Origin: Dehalococcoidia bacterium
Lineage (GTDB): Bacteria > Chloroflexota > Dehalococcoidia > SpSt-223
DNA: 64,000 bases
NCBI GenBank assembly: GCA_026003895.1
Contig: BPIC01000001.1
Span: 872,128-936,127, forward strand
Reading direction: 5' to 3'
The position numbers were made by a program, and so were the translations under genes. Within the stretch, counting starts at the first letter, position 1; every line of letters starts with the position of its first letter. The notes beneath the pieces are model-generated. The model searched no databases and had not been told where the DNA came from. It worked only from the letters and a program-made list of their open reading frames with translations. Shown piece after piece: positions 9,156 through 18,336 of the stretch.

Positions 9156-10740
9156 ATGACGCAGGACGGTGGGGTGCTGCACGATTCTCGCGTGGATCTC
9201 GAATCGTTGATCGCTGCGCTCGCCAACCCGGCCTGCTACCCCCGGCGCGTCGTCCGTGGACGTGGTCCAGACGCACGCCTCGGTGGTCTTCTTGACGGCC
9301 GATCGCGCCTATAAGCTGAAGAAGCCGGTCGATTTCGGCTTTCTGGACTACAGCACGCCCTCGCGTCGAAGGGCAATGTGCCGGCGCGAGGTGGCACTCA
9401 ATCGGCGACTCGCGCCGGACGTCTATCTCGGCGTCCGGCCGGTGGTCGAGCGGGGCGGCGCCATCGCGATCGGCGGGCCGGGCCGGCCCATCGATTGGCT
9501 TGTCGAGATGCGCCGGTTGCCCGAGGAGCGCTGCCTGCGCCGGCTTGTCGAGATGCGGCGCGCCAGCGCGGACGAGATCCGCGCGGTGGCACGCCACTTC
9601 GCAGCGTTTTGCGCCGCGGCAGCGAGCGGCCCGGGCGTGGCGCGCTTCGGGTCGATCGCCACCATCCGCGGTAATGCTGAAGAGAATTTTCGCCAGATCG
9701 CGCCGTTTGTGGGGACGACGCTGTCGGCGGCCACCTACGAGGACATCGTCGCGACGACCCGGGGGCAGCTTCGCGAGCGGCGCTCGCTCTTCGAGGCCCG
9801 GCGCGCCGCAGGGCGGATTCGCGACGGCCACGGCGATCTGCGCTGCGACCACGTCTACTTGTTGCCGGAAATCGCGATCGTCGATTGCATCGAGTTCAAT
9901 CGCCGGTTCCGCTGCGGTGACCAAGCTAGCGACCTCGCCTTCCTAGCGATGGATCTCGAGGCCCGCGGTCGGCCGGACCTCGCCGAGGCGCTCGTCGAGG
10001 AATTTGAGCAGGCCGCTGGCGACGACTTGTCTGACGTGCTCGACTTTTATGTCAGCTACCGGGCCTGTGTGCGCGGCAAGGTGGCCGTGCTGCGTGCGAA
10101 CGAACCTGAGATTGGCGAGGAGGCTCGCAGCTGGGCCTTGGTCGAAGCGGCGCGGTTCTTTGCGCTGGCGCGGCGGGCCGGCCACGGCGACCACGCGCCG
10201 CGCCTCGTGCTTATCTGTGGACTCACCGGGACGGGCAAGAGTGTCTTGGCGCGCGCCATAGGCACCGCAATCGGCGCCAGCGTGTTTGAGGCCGACGAGA
10301 CGCGGAAGCGCCTCGCTGGCCTCGACCCGGTCGCGCATCGCGACGACGCGCTCGACGACGGGCTGTATGCCCCCGAGATGAATGCTCGTGTCTACGCGGC
10401 GATCCTCGAAGGGGCCGGGGTCGAGCTTGCCGCCGGCCGCTCAGCGATCCTCGATGCCACCTTTCGTCGTCGGAGCGATCGCGAGGCGGCGGCCATGCTC
10501 GCCCGCCGATTTGGCGCCAAGCTAGTCGTCGTCGAGTGCGTTGCCGACGAAGCAACCTGCCTCGACCGGATCACGCGGCGGCGCAAGGACCCGATGCGGC
10601 ACTCCGACAGTCGGCCAGAGGTCTATTTCGCTCAACGGGCCGCCTTCGAACCGCTCGATGAGCTTCCCGAGCGACTGACGATCGACACGACACTTCCGCT
10701 CCACCGCCAAGCGATCTCCGTCGTCGAAGCTGCCGGCTGA
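9156..10740 (+). CDS. aminoglycoside-phosphotransferase-like/AAA ATPase fusion, one N-terminal frameshift
   Basis: The main frame (from 9256) carries a kinase-like domain (THASVVFLTADRAYKLKKPV; RRLAPDVYLGVRPV; the catalytic-type loop RDGHGDLRCDHVYLL and IVDCIEFN) and, from about residue 315, a P-loop kinase (LVLICGLTGTGKSVLARAIG; ILDATFRRRSDREAA). This is the COG2187-COG0645 architecture. Homologues begin about 30 residues earlier; here that segment (LESLIAALANPACYP) lies in another frame and joins at the CCCCC run at 9240-9244, so one base is probably extra. Start at 9156 is a guess; GTG 9193 is possible. The substrate is not known. Confidence 0.8.
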
Positions 10741-10778
10741 GTCGAGTTCCACCGATGCGCCCCTGTTCTTGCTGGGGC

Positions 10779-10807
10779 TTGACAGCGTCGAACGGCGGCG
10801 CTATTTA
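10779..10807 (+). promoter_or_regulatory. sigma-70-like promoter of the MarR-protoglobin operon
   Basis: TTGACA (10779-10784), a 17-base spacer and TATTTA (10802-10807). It is one of the best -35/-10 pairs in the window and lies just upstream of the MarR gene. Confidence 0.75.
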
Positions 10808-10808
10808 A

Positions 10809-10821
10809 TTAGGAGTACTAA
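10809..10821 (+). promoter_or_regulatory. inverted repeat, probable MarR auto-operator
   Basis: TTAG-GAGTA-CTAA, abutting the -10 hexamer and so covering the transcription start. MarR proteins commonly bind such 5-6 bp palindromes in their own promoters, so repression of the operon by its first product is the simple inference. Confidence 0.55.
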
Positions 10822-10833
10822 CGGAATGCGTTG

Positions 10834-11502
10834 ATGGACCACCAACCGCTGGAAGCAGGGTCGGGCCCGATCGCCGCTCGCCTAGCGACGGCTCTCGCCA
10901 AGATCAGTCTCGCGCTCAAGAGCCGCGGCTGGCGTGAGGCCGGACAACGCGGCATCTCGCCCACCCAAGGCCAGATCCTCGTCCAGCTCCGGAATGGACC
11001 GGCAAGTTTGGGGTCCGTGGCGGCGGCACTTGGTGTCAGCGCACCGACCGCCAGCGACGCCGTCGCTGCGCTCGAACGCAAGGGGCTTGTCGTGAAGCGT
11101 GTAGCGCCGGACGACGGCCGATCGATCCGTGTTGCGCTCACCGATGCCGGACGCGATGAGGCCGATCGAGCCGCCGGCTGGCCGGATTTTCTCGCCGCGG
11201 CTGCCGCAACGCTGGAGCCGGAAGAGCAGGCCGTCTTCCTCCGCGCCTTGATCAAGCTGATCCGCGAGCTCCAAGAACGCGGCGAGATACCGATTTCGGC
11301 CATGTGCGTCTCCTGCGTCTTCTTCCGCCCGAACGTCCACGCGGACCCACGCCGGCCGCATCACTGTGCCTTCGTTGACGCTCCGTTCGGCGATGGAGCG
11401 CTTCGGCTCGACTGCCCGGATTTCCAGCTTGCTCCGCCCGCAGCGCGTCACGCGAGTTGGCTCGCATTTGCCGGCGGTTTGCCGGCGAAGAAGGAGGACT
11501 GA
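10834..11502 (+). CDS. MarR-family regulator with a four-cysteine C-terminal tail
   Basis: 222 residues. A winged helix spans about residues 35-110 (ISPTQGQILVQLRNGPASLG; VAAALGVSAPTASDAVAALE recognition helix; PDDGRSIRVALTDAG wing). After the usual MarR dimer helices, residues 158-194 add Cys158-x2-Cys161-x16-Cys178-x15-Cys194, with two His just before Cys178; this looks like a zinc or iron-sulfur site. It overlaps the protoglobin start (TGATG), so the pair are one operon. With a heme protein as target, NO, oxygen or redox sensing through the cysteines is plausible but inferred. A TTG at 10831 is an alternative start. Confidence 0.85.
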   Translation: MDHQPLEAGSGPIAARLATALAKISLALKSRGWREAGQRGISPTQGQILVQLRNGPASLGSVAAALGVSAPTASDAVAALERKGLVVKRVAPDDGRSIRVALTDAGRDEADRAAGWPDFLAAAAATLEPEEQAVFLRALIKLIRELQERGEIPISAMCVSCVFFRPNVHADPRRPHHCAFVDAPFGDGALRLDCPDFQLAPPAARHASWLAFAGGLPAKKED

Positions 11503-12089
11503 TGCAGACATCCGCGATCCCTGGCTACACCTATGGCAGTGTTCCGCGTTCACCGATCACACTCGACGATCTCGCCAAGCTTCAGGAAGCTGTGCTGTTT
11601 ACCGAGGACGATGTTGCGGCGCTTCGCCAGTCCTACGATGTGCTCGCCGATCAGGTCGAGGATATCCTTGACGTTTGGTACGGCTTCGTTGCCTCCCACC
11701 CGCATCTGGTGCACTACTTTTCCAACGCGCGGACCGGGGAACCGGACGCGGCGTACTTGGCGGCGGTGCGCAAGCGGTTCGGTCGCTGGATCCTTGACAC
11801 CGCGGCCGCCAACTATGACCAAGCGTGGCTCGATTATCAGGACGAGATCGGTCGCCGCCATCACCGCTCGGCCAAGAACACCACCGACCACGTCGATTCG
11901 GTTCCGAATATCAGTTTTCGCTATCTGCCGGCGTTCATTTACCCCATCACCGCAACGCTGAAGCCGTTTTTGGCAAAGAAGGGCCACTCGGCCGAGGAGG
12001 TCGAGCGAATGCATCAGGCGTGGCTAAAGTCGGTGATCCTGCAAGTGGCGCTGTGGAGCCGCCCTTACGTCAAAGAGGGCGACTACTAG
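11502..12089 (+). CDS. protoglobin (single-domain heme protein)
   Basis: 195 residues, matching archaeal and bacterial protoglobins. Sequence marks are the N-terminal extension (IPGYTYGSVPRSP), helix segments (LADQVEDILDVWYGFVASHP), the H-rich heme-pocket region (YQDEIGRRHHRSAKNTTDHV, which should include the proximal His) and the C-terminal helix (HQAWLKSVILQVALWSRPYV). Protoglobins bind O2, CO and NO and some transfer carbene or oxidise; the physiological role is unsettled. The ATG overlaps the MarR stop; GGAGG lies just upstream. Its stop overlaps the stop of the convergent hydrolase by four bases. Confidence 0.93.
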   Translation: MQTSAIPGYTYGSVPRSPITLDDLAKLQEAVLFTEDDVAALRQSYDVLADQVEDILDVWYGFVASHPHLVHYFSNARTGEPDAAYLAAVRKRFGRWILDTAAANYDQAWLDYQDEIGRRHHRSAKNTTDHVDSVPNISFRYLPAFIYPITATLKPFLAKKGHSAEEVERMHQAWLKSVILQVALWSRPYVKEGDY

Positions 12090-12925
12090 CCGAGGTCGTC
12101 GAGCCAGCCGATTACCGCCTCGCAGGCGGCCGGCAGGCCGTTGCGAAAATAGTGATCCGCGTCGGGGACGACGACCTTCCGGTGCTTCGGATGCGGCGGC
12201 GCGAGCTGGAGGAAGTCACCCCAAAATGGCTCGATGAGCGGTCGGCTGACTGGATCTTCTCGCTCACACTCGATTCGGAGGACAGGCACCCGAACGCGGT
12301 GGAGCCAGCGTCGGACATCGTAGTGCCCTCCGCAATAGGTATCCAGCCAGCTTTCCGGCGTCAGCACGGCGTTTGGCTGCGGGAAGTCGAACCGGATGAG
12401 CTCGCGGCCCCGCCCCTCGGCTTGGAGTGCCTCGGCCCGGGCGCGGGTGGCCGCCAAGTCGGCGGCACGCGGCGCAAAGGTCGTCTCGCTGAAGCTCGGC
12501 CCGGTCGAGGATATCGCCGCCACCAGCGCTGGGTCGGGGCCATGGGCGGCGTACCACAGGCAGCGCGTGCCGGCGATGCTGTGGCCGAAGAGCGCGATCC
12601 GGTTGTAACCGCGCTCGCGCAGTGTGCGGAAGGCCGCGTTGTAATCGAGCGGGATCTGTCCGATCGTTTGGTAGGCCGATCCCCAGTGCGTGGTTGTGTG
12701 GAGGTCGATCCAGTCGACGGCGTGGGTGCGAGCGCTGACCGTCAACGCGGCATAGCCGGCCTCCGCCAAGCGAGCTGCGAGCGTCGTCCAGAGATCCTGA
12801 TAAAACGTCCCGCTGATGATCAGCACCGCGTCGACGGTGCTTGCCCGCGGTGTCGCCGGCGTGAACAAGCCGCCGGGCAGCCGTAACCCGTCCTCGGTCA
12901 GGATCTCGACAAGATCGATCAGCAC
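12086..12925 (-). CDS. alpha/beta hydrolase
   Basis: 279 residues. The nucleophile elbow is GHSIAG (ALFGHSIAGTRCLWYAA), with an HG-less oxyanion strand (AVLIISGTFYQDLWTTLAAR). A late Asp (RIECEREDPVS) and a His (VVPDADHYFRNG) complete the expected triad. It sits seven bases downstream of a family-5 solute-binding lipoprotein and is probably co-transcribed with it, which hints at processing of an imported ester or amide. Substrate unknown. Confidence 0.82.
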   Translation of the reverse strand: MLIDLVEILTEDGLRLPGGLFTPATPRASTVDAVLIISGTFYQDLWTTLAARLAEAGYAALTVSARTHAVDWIDLHTTTHWGSAYQTIGQIPLDYNAAFRTLRERGYNRIALFGHSIAGTRCLWYAAHGPDPALVAAISSTGPSFSETTFAPRAADLAATRARAEALQAEGRGRELIRFDFPQPNAVLTPESWLDTYCGGHYDVRRWLHRVRVPVLRIECEREDPVSRPLIEPFWGDFLQLAPPHPKHRKVVVPDADHYFRNGLPAACEAVIGWLDDLG

Positions 12926-12932
12926 CGCGTCG

Positions 12933-14510
12933 CTAGCGCGCGATCCAGATGGAATCGAAGTTGTACTGGGTGGGCGTTGTCAGCCGAAAGTTCTGCACCT
13001 TCGGCGAGAGGATGTTGGCACTATTGAGCGTGACGAGCCAGAGCTGCGGGACGTCGGCGCGCATCACGCGATTTGCCTGCTTGTAGATCTGGGCGCGGCG
13101 CGCCGGGTCGCGCTCGGCGAATGCCTCGGTAAAGAGGCGGTCGAACTCCGGGTTGCAATAGATCCCGAGGCCCTGCCCGCCGGGAGGCGCACAGGTGTAG
13201 GCGTTGCGCGCCGACTGGAAGAAGCCATTCGTCTCGCCGCTCACCAATGGGAAGAGGTCGGCCTTTTGGACGCGGCCAAAATACTTGTCGAGGAAAGCGG
13301 CCTGCTCGTTCTGAATCAGTTCGACGTCAATGCCCACGTCGCGCAGGTTGCTTTGGATCGCGAGCACCATCTCCTGCGGGATCTGCCCCGGCTGGACGTC
13401 CATCTGGACTTTGAAGCCGCTCGCGTAGCCAGCCTGAGCGAGCAACTCCTTGGCGCGAGTCGGGTTGAAGGGGATCGGCTGCACGGTGTCATCCCACCAC
13501 GGTGAACCGGGCGTGCCCATCTGGCCGACCGGCCGGTTGAACCCCTTGAAGATCGCTTTCGAGATGGCCTCTTTGTCGACGGCGTAATTGATCGCCTCGC
13601 GGACGCGCTTGTCCTTGAGCGGTGAGTTTTTCGCCTCGTAGGTGCTGTAGGGGAAGTTGACGTGGGAGCTGGTGCGTTCGGCTTGAACAATCTGCATCCC
13701 GGCGCGCTGCATCGCCTCGATCTGGTCAGCCGGGAAGTTGCCGGAGATGAAGTCGATCTCGCCCGTTCGCAGGCCGTTCAACAACTGCGCCGGATCAGGA
13801 ATGTACCGGAAGATGATTTCCTCGAGCGGCGTGTCACGGAAAGCGTGCTTTTGCGGCCGCTTGCGGAAGCGAATGATGTCGCCGCTGCGATATTCGACCA
13901 GTTCGTAGGGCCCGCTGCCGACCGGCTTTTGGACGAAGCCGTCGAACCCGACTTGACTGAAATATGCCTTCGGGATGATCCGGAACGACCCGGCGTTGTT
14001 CGGGATCGCCATATCGACGGTTTTCGTGCGAATCTCGACGGTCGCGGGATCAACGGCGACGGTTTGGTCCACCGAACCGAAGAGCGAGGTCTGGGGCCAG
14101 CGTAGTTCAAAATAGGTGTTCATCGTGTAGACGATATCGTCGGCGGTAAGCGCCGATCCATCGGGCCACTTGACATCTCGGCGAAGATTGAACGTCCACA
14201 CGAGGCCGTCGGGTGAGACGGACCACTTCTCGGCGACGGCCGGCTCCGGGTTGAAACCGGGGCCGAATTGGGTCAGGGTGTCGTAGAGCGGGGCGTAGAA
14301 CTCAGGGAAGAAGGTCCCTCCCTGCGGGGTCAAGTTCCCCGGGCCCGTGCTCGTGCCGACCCGCAAGATCTGGCGCTCGGCGCGGGCTTGGGCGGTCGGT
14401 GCGGCGGTGCCACCGGGGGCTGGCGCGGCCGGGTTCGCCGGCGCGGGCGCGGCGGGGGCACACGCTGCCAGCACAATGGCGCTGAAGGCGATCCAGCGGG
14501 GAAAATGCAC
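12933..14510 (-). CDS. ABC transporter substrate-binding lipoprotein, family 5
   Basis: 525 residues from a GTG at 14510 preceded by GGAGG. The N-terminus is a lipoprotein signal (FSAIVLAAC lipobox) followed by an Ala/Pro-rich tether. SBP_bac_5 features are clear: YDTLTQFGPGFNPEPAVAEK, VWTFNLRRDVKWPDGSALTA, KRVREAINYAVDKEAISKAI and the late RAKELLAQAGY. Family members deliver oligopeptides, nickel or glycosides to permeases. No permease or ATPase gene is nearby, so it is an orphan receptor. Confidence 0.92.
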   Translation of the reverse strand: MHFPRWIAFSAIVLAACAPAAPAPANPAAPAPGGTAAPTAQARAERQILRVGTSTGPGNLTPQGGTFFPEFYAPLYDTLTQFGPGFNPEPAVAEKWSVSPDGLVWTFNLRRDVKWPDGSALTADDIVYTMNTYFELRWPQTSLFGSVDQTVAVDPATVEIRTKTVDMAIPNNAGSFRIIPKAYFSQVGFDGFVQKPVGSGPYELVEYRSGDIIRFRKRPQKHAFRDTPLEEIIFRYIPDPAQLLNGLRTGEIDFISGNFPADQIEAMQRAGMQIVQAERTSSHVNFPYSTYEAKNSPLKDKRVREAINYAVDKEAISKAIFKGFNRPVGQMGTPGSPWWDDTVQPIPFNPTRAKELLAQAGYASGFKVQMDVQPGQIPQEMVLAIQSNLRDVGIDVELIQNEQAAFLDKYFGRVQKADLFPLVSGETNGFFQSARNAYTCAPPGGQGLGIYCNPEFDRLFTEAFAERDPARRAQIYKQANRVMRADVPQLWLVTLNSANILSPKVQNFRLTTPTQYNFDSIWIAR

Positions 14511-14575
14511 GGGAGCCTCCGTTCTCGCAGCGATAGGCCAGGCGTCCCGGACAGTGTATCGGCAAATCCGGTCCG

Positions 14576-15190
14576 ATGCGAAGTTTTCTGACGAGGCACG
14601 CGATGCTTGGCCCACGGTTTGATAACGCCCTGCTCTTCGCGGCGGAGCTTCACCGCGCACAGCGGCGCAAGGGGACGGCGATCCCGTATCTCGCTCATCT
14701 TCTTGGGGTGACCAGCCTTGTGCTGGAGCATGGCGGCGATGAGGATGAGGCAATCGCTGCTCTGCTCCATGACGCAGTCGAAGATCACGGGGGCGCACCG
14801 GTGCTTGCCGAGATCCGCCGCCGGTTCGGCGAGCGCGTCGCCGACATCGTTGCGGCATGCAGCGATACTGTCGAAACGCCGAAACCGCCGTGGCGGGAGC
14901 GCAAGCGCGCCTATCTTGCGCACCTCGAGACGGCGACGCCATCGGTCCTGCTTGTCTCGGCAGCGGACAAGCTGCACAACGCCCGCACCATCCTCGCCGA
15001 CTTCCGGCGCGAGGGCGAGGCTGTGTGGACCCGGTTTAACGGGGGACGGGAAGGAACGCTCTGGTACTATCGCGCTCTTGCCGAGGCTTTCACCCGACTT
15101 GGCCCGATCGAGTTGGCCGAGGAGCTCGCGCGGGTGGTTGCCGCGCTGCCGGAAGACGCGCCGCCCGCGCCCGGCGATCCGATGGCATAA
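14576..15190 (+). CDS. HD-domain phosphohydrolase, SpoT/Mesh1-like
   Basis: 204 residues, or 195 from the second Met at 14603. The metal-binding HD fold is complete: YLAHLLGV (first His), ALLHDAVEDHGG (HD) and SAADKLHNARTIL (late Asp plus HN). Single-domain proteins of this type hydrolyse (p)ppGpp or related nucleotides; that function is known for the small alarmone hydrolases and inferred here. It is transcribed away from the SBP gene. Confidence 0.83.
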   Translation: MRSFLTRHAMLGPRFDNALLFAAELHRAQRRKGTAIPYLAHLLGVTSLVLEHGGDEDEAIAALLHDAVEDHGGAPVLAEIRRRFGERVADIVAACSDTVETPKPPWRERKRAYLAHLETATPSVLLVSAADKLHNARTILADFRREGEAVWTRFNGGREGTLWYYRALAEAFTRLGPIELAEELARVVAALPEDAPPAPGDPMA

Positions 15191-15291
15191 CCACGCCCCG
15201 CTGGCCAAGGGGCGCCGACGCGAACGATTCGCTCTCCTGCTGGCCGTGTTTCCTCTCGGAAGGAGAGGTGACGCGCTCCCGCCCGCGGCCG

Positions 15292-15307
15292 CGCTGTCTT
15301 GACAGCG
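15292..15307 (+). promoter_or_regulatory. perfect palindrome overlapping a -35 hexamer
   Basis: CGCTGTC-TT-GACAGCG, a 16-base perfect inverted repeat with a 2-base centre. The embedded TTGACA (15299-15304) would be the -35 of the promoter for the downstream FMN-binding gene, with a weak -10 (TACCGT) 18 bases on. This is consistent with a repressor site. Confidence 0.45.
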
Positions 15308-15361
15308 AATCGGCGTGGCGGCTACCGTGCACCCGCCAATACCTGCAACACGAGGTGTGCC

Positions 15362-15856
15362 ATGGGGATGCCATCGATCGAGGAGATGAAGCAGATCGTT
15401 CTCGACTTCTGCAAGCCGCCGCGAACGTCCCACATGATCACAATCGACAAACACGGCATCCCGACTGGGCGGACTCTCGGCGCGACTCTCAACCCGGATA
15501 TGACGATCGATATCGTCACGATCACTGATCTGGGGTTTAAGCGGATCGAGCAGGTGCGTCGCAATCCTGGCGTGCTCTTCATCTGGTGGGAGCGAGGCGT
15601 CGACCAGGGGCCGGTGCCGCGCGTCGTCTTCGCGAAGTGCGTCGCCGAGGTGTTGAGCGGCGAACTCGTCCTCGAGTGGTACGACCGGGCGACAGCTGCT
15701 GGACGCAAGTTTGAGGGCACGACCCGCGAGCAGGCAGCCGAGAAGTGGGTAATCATCCGCGCGAAGGTCAAGCAGTTTCGCGCCGAGGGATTCACGAAAG
15801 AAGGCGAGCAGCTTGACCGGAGCGAGATCCGCTATGGCTTGACGTGGAAGCCATAG
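15362..15856 (+). CDS. pyridoxamine 5'-phosphate oxidase-like FMN-binding protein
   Basis: 164 residues from ATG 15362, preceded by GAGG. The split-barrel pattern is evident: PPRTSHMITIDKHGIPTGRT, a strand MTIDIVTITDLGFKRIEQV, NPGVLFIWWERG and the paired strand VVFAKCVAEVLSGELVLEWY. These proteins bind FMN, F420 or heme; substrate unknown. The C-terminal half is rich in charged helix (EQAAEKWVIIRAKVKQFRAE). It precedes an FAD oxidoreductase by 25 bases and may share its transcript. Confidence 0.75.
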   Translation: MGMPSIEEMKQIVLDFCKPPRTSHMITIDKHGIPTGRTLGATLNPDMTIDIVTITDLGFKRIEQVRRNPGVLFIWWERGVDQGPVPRVVFAKCVAEVLSGELVLEWYDRATAAGRKFEGTTREQAAEKWVIIRAKVKQFRAEGFTKEGEQLDRSEIRYGLTWKP

Positions 15857-15881
15857 GGCCACCGCGAGCGTCGAGGGCACG

Positions 15882-17462
15882 ATGAACCCGGACTGGATCG
15901 TAGCGGGCGCCGGCCACAACGGCCTGACCGCGGCGTGCTACTTGGCGAAGGCGGGTGAACGGGTACTCGCCGTCGAACGGTCCGATGTCGCCGGCGGCGG
16001 CGCATCCACGCGCGAATGGACGCTGCCGGGATACAAGCACAATCTCCACGCGATGCGGGTGCGCGGATTGACCGTCGGGCCGGTCTTCGACGAGCTTGAA
16101 CTGGCCCGCTACGGCGTCCAGCTCATCCTGAAGGACGAATTCAGCGCTCACGTCTTTGACGATGGCCGAGCGCTCGTCCGCTATCTGGACGTCGAGCGCA
16201 CGGTGCGGGACATGGCGCGCTTCTCGGCGCGTGATGCAAAGACCTATCGCGACCTGTTCTACGAGACCCAAGATCTTCGCGAAGCTGCCCGCCGGCGGCG
16301 TGCTGGCTGGCCGGCTCCGCCCAGCGGCCCTCCCCCGATCGACCCGGCGCGGCCGTTGTCGGCCACGCTCAATCGGTGGTATCACAGCTCGCTGATCCAC
16401 GTCGTCAAGGAGCTGTTTGAGGACGAGCATATTCAGGTGTTCATGCGGGGCAGCGCCCAGGCCGTCTCCTACCCCGCTGACGCGCCGCTGACCGGCCTCG
16501 ATCTCGTCGTTGGCATCATGGCGACCCACTCTGCGCCGCTGCAGTTGATTCGCGGTGGCTCGGCGGAGGTTGCCCGAGCGCTCGAACGCATCCTCTGCGA
16601 GCACGGCGGCGCGGTGCGAACGAACGCGGAGGTGCGCGAGATCGTGGTCGAGGGCGGCCGGGCGGTGGGTGTGCGGCTCGATACTGGGGAGGAACTCCGC
16701 GCCACCAAAGGCGTGATCGCCGGTTTCGGCCACAAGGTGTTGCTGGAAACCGTCGACCATGCGCTCTTACCTGACGACTTTGTTCAAGCGATCCAGCGGT
16801 TCCGCGGCGAAGAGATCGTCCTGTTTGCCGTCCATGGCGCGGTTGAGGGGCCGATTCATTACCACGCTGCGGCAGACAACCCGGACGTCGATCGCTGTCT
16901 CGACGTCACCTTCGGCCTCAACAGCCTGCTTGATCTGATCAAGCAATACAACGACTGTCGAGAGGGGGCGCTGCCGCGGGTGTTGGGCGGTTATTGCGAC
17001 ATTCCTTCGATTTGGGACGCGAGCTATGCACCGCCGGGCGGGCATGTGATCGACATCGGCATCAACGTTCCGTACCGGCTGGAGCGAGGCCCCGAGCAGT
17101 GGGATGAGGTCGCTGCCGATCTCGGCGACCGGCTCGTCGAGCGCTGGCTGGACTACGTCGACGTCCCGAAATCGCGGATCCTCAAGACGTTCACCTACAG
17201 CCCGCTCGACATCGTCAGAGGCAACCCCAGTTTTTTCGAGGCGTCGCCAATTCAGGGTTCGGTGTTGCCGGACCAGATGGGGATCTTCCGGCCGGCCTAC
17301 GGTTGGGCAGACTATGCGACCCCGATCGCCGGTCTCTACGTCGCCGGGTCAACGGCGCACCCGATGGGCGGGATCAGCGGCATCCCGGGTCATCACTGTG
17401 CCACTCGGATCGCTCGCGACTACGGCATTCCCGCGTGGTGGCCGTCCTTTCTGCTACCATAA
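15882..17462 (+). CDS. phytoene-desaturase-like FAD-dependent oxidoreductase
   Basis: 526 residues. The N-terminal dinucleotide-binding motif is WIVAGAGHNGLTAACYLAKA followed by the typical ERSDVAGGGAST. A second FAD segment near the C-terminus (GLYVAGSTAHPMGGISGIPG) matches COG1233 proteins (carotenoid desaturases, isomerases and related amine-oxidase-like enzymes). No crtB or other carotenoid gene is nearby, so the substrate is open. It ends six bases before accA. Confidence 0.85.
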   Translation: MNPDWIVAGAGHNGLTAACYLAKAGERVLAVERSDVAGGGASTREWTLPGYKHNLHAMRVRGLTVGPVFDELELARYGVQLILKDEFSAHVFDDGRALVRYLDVERTVRDMARFSARDAKTYRDLFYETQDLREAARRRRAGWPAPPSGPPPIDPARPLSATLNRWYHSSLIHVVKELFEDEHIQVFMRGSAQAVSYPADAPLTGLDLVVGIMATHSAPLQLIRGGSAEVARALERILCEHGGAVRTNAEVREIVVEGGRAVGVRLDTGEELRATKGVIAGFGHKVLLETVDHALLPDDFVQAIQRFRGEEIVLFAVHGAVEGPIHYHAAADNPDVDRCLDVTFGLNSLLDLIKQYNDCREGALPRVLGGYCDIPSIWDASYAPPGGHVIDIGINVPYRLERGPEQWDEVAADLGDRLVERWLDYVDVPKSRILKTFTYSPLDIVRGNPSFFEASPIQGSVLPDQMGIFRPAYGWADYATPIAGLYVAGSTAHPMGGISGIPGHHCATRIARDYGIPAWWPSFLLP

Positions 17463-17468
17463 GCCGCT

Positions 17469-18332
17469 ATGCAGCGCAGTTCCGCACGCGGCAGGGCCGC
17501 CACGGACGCCGTGTTGAGCGCTTGGGACCATGTTCAGCTGGCCCGCCATCCGGCTCGGCCCTATACGCTTGATTATGTCAAGTCAATCTTTCGCGATTTT
17601 GTCGAGCTTCGCGGTGACCGGTTGTTTCGTGACGATCGTTCATTGGTAGGCGGACTGGCCAAGGCAGGCGATCGCACGGTCGTTGTGCTCGGCCATCAGA
17701 AGGGGCGCAGCGCTGCCGAGAACGCCGAACGGAATTTCGGCATGCCTCAGCCGGAGGGTTTTCGCAAGGCGCTTCGGCTGATGAAGCTGGCGGAGAAGTT
17801 CGGCTTTCCCGTCATAACGTTTATCGATACGCCCGGCGCCAGCCCCGACAAGGAGGCCGAGGAGCGCGGGCAGGCGAAAGCGATCGCCGACAATCTGCTC
17901 GCGATGGCCGGGCTGCGCGTACCGATTGTGGGGGTCATCATTGGCGAGGGGAATAGCGGCGGTGCGCTTGCGATTGGCCTCGTCGACCGGCTGCTCATGC
18001 TCGAACACGCCTATTTCTCCGTGGTCTCGCCCGAAGGGTGCGCCTCTATCCTCTGGCGCGACCCGAAGCATGCGCCGGACGCGGCCGAGGCGATGCGCAT
18101 CACTGCTCGGGACCTGCTCGCGCTCCGCCTCGTGGATGAAGTCGTGCCCGAGCCGCGCGGCGGAGCGCACGCCGATCCCGCAGCGGCCGCCATGGCGGTG
18201 GGGCAGGCGATCGACCGTCATTTGAGGGCGCTTGTGAGCCTTCCAGTCGAGGCGCTGCTCGAGGCGCGCTACGCGCGCTATCGCGCGTTCGGCGCCCTCG
18301 CCGACGCGCTCCCCACGGCGGTTGGCGTGTAG
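17469..18332 (+). CDS. accA: acetyl-CoA carboxylase carboxyltransferase, alpha subunit
   Basis: 287 residues, shorter at the N-terminus than the roughly 320 of typical AccA, which lack is in the coiled-coil lead. Diagnostic segments are ARPYTLDYVKSIFRDFVELR, GDRLFRDDRSLVGGLAK, NFGMPQPEGFRKALRLMKLA, FIDTPGASPDKEAEERGQ and the oxyanion region EGNSGGALAIGLVDRLLMLE. AccA with AccD transfers CO2 from carboxybiotin to acetyl-CoA in the cytoplasm for fatty acid synthesis. accD, accB and accC are not adjacent. The sigma-factor gene starts four bases after its stop. Confidence 0.92.
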   Translation: MQRSSARGRAATDAVLSAWDHVQLARHPARPYTLDYVKSIFRDFVELRGDRLFRDDRSLVGGLAKAGDRTVVVLGHQKGRSAAENAERNFGMPQPEGFRKALRLMKLAEKFGFPVITFIDTPGASPDKEAEERGQAKAIADNLLAMAGLRVPIVGVIIGEGNSGGALAIGLVDRLLMLEHAYFSVVSPEGCASILWRDPKHAPDAAEAMRITARDLLALRLVDEVVPEPRGGAHADPAAAAMAVGQAIDRHLRALVSLPVEALLEARYARYRAFGALADALPTAVGV

Positions 18333-18336
18333 CTCG

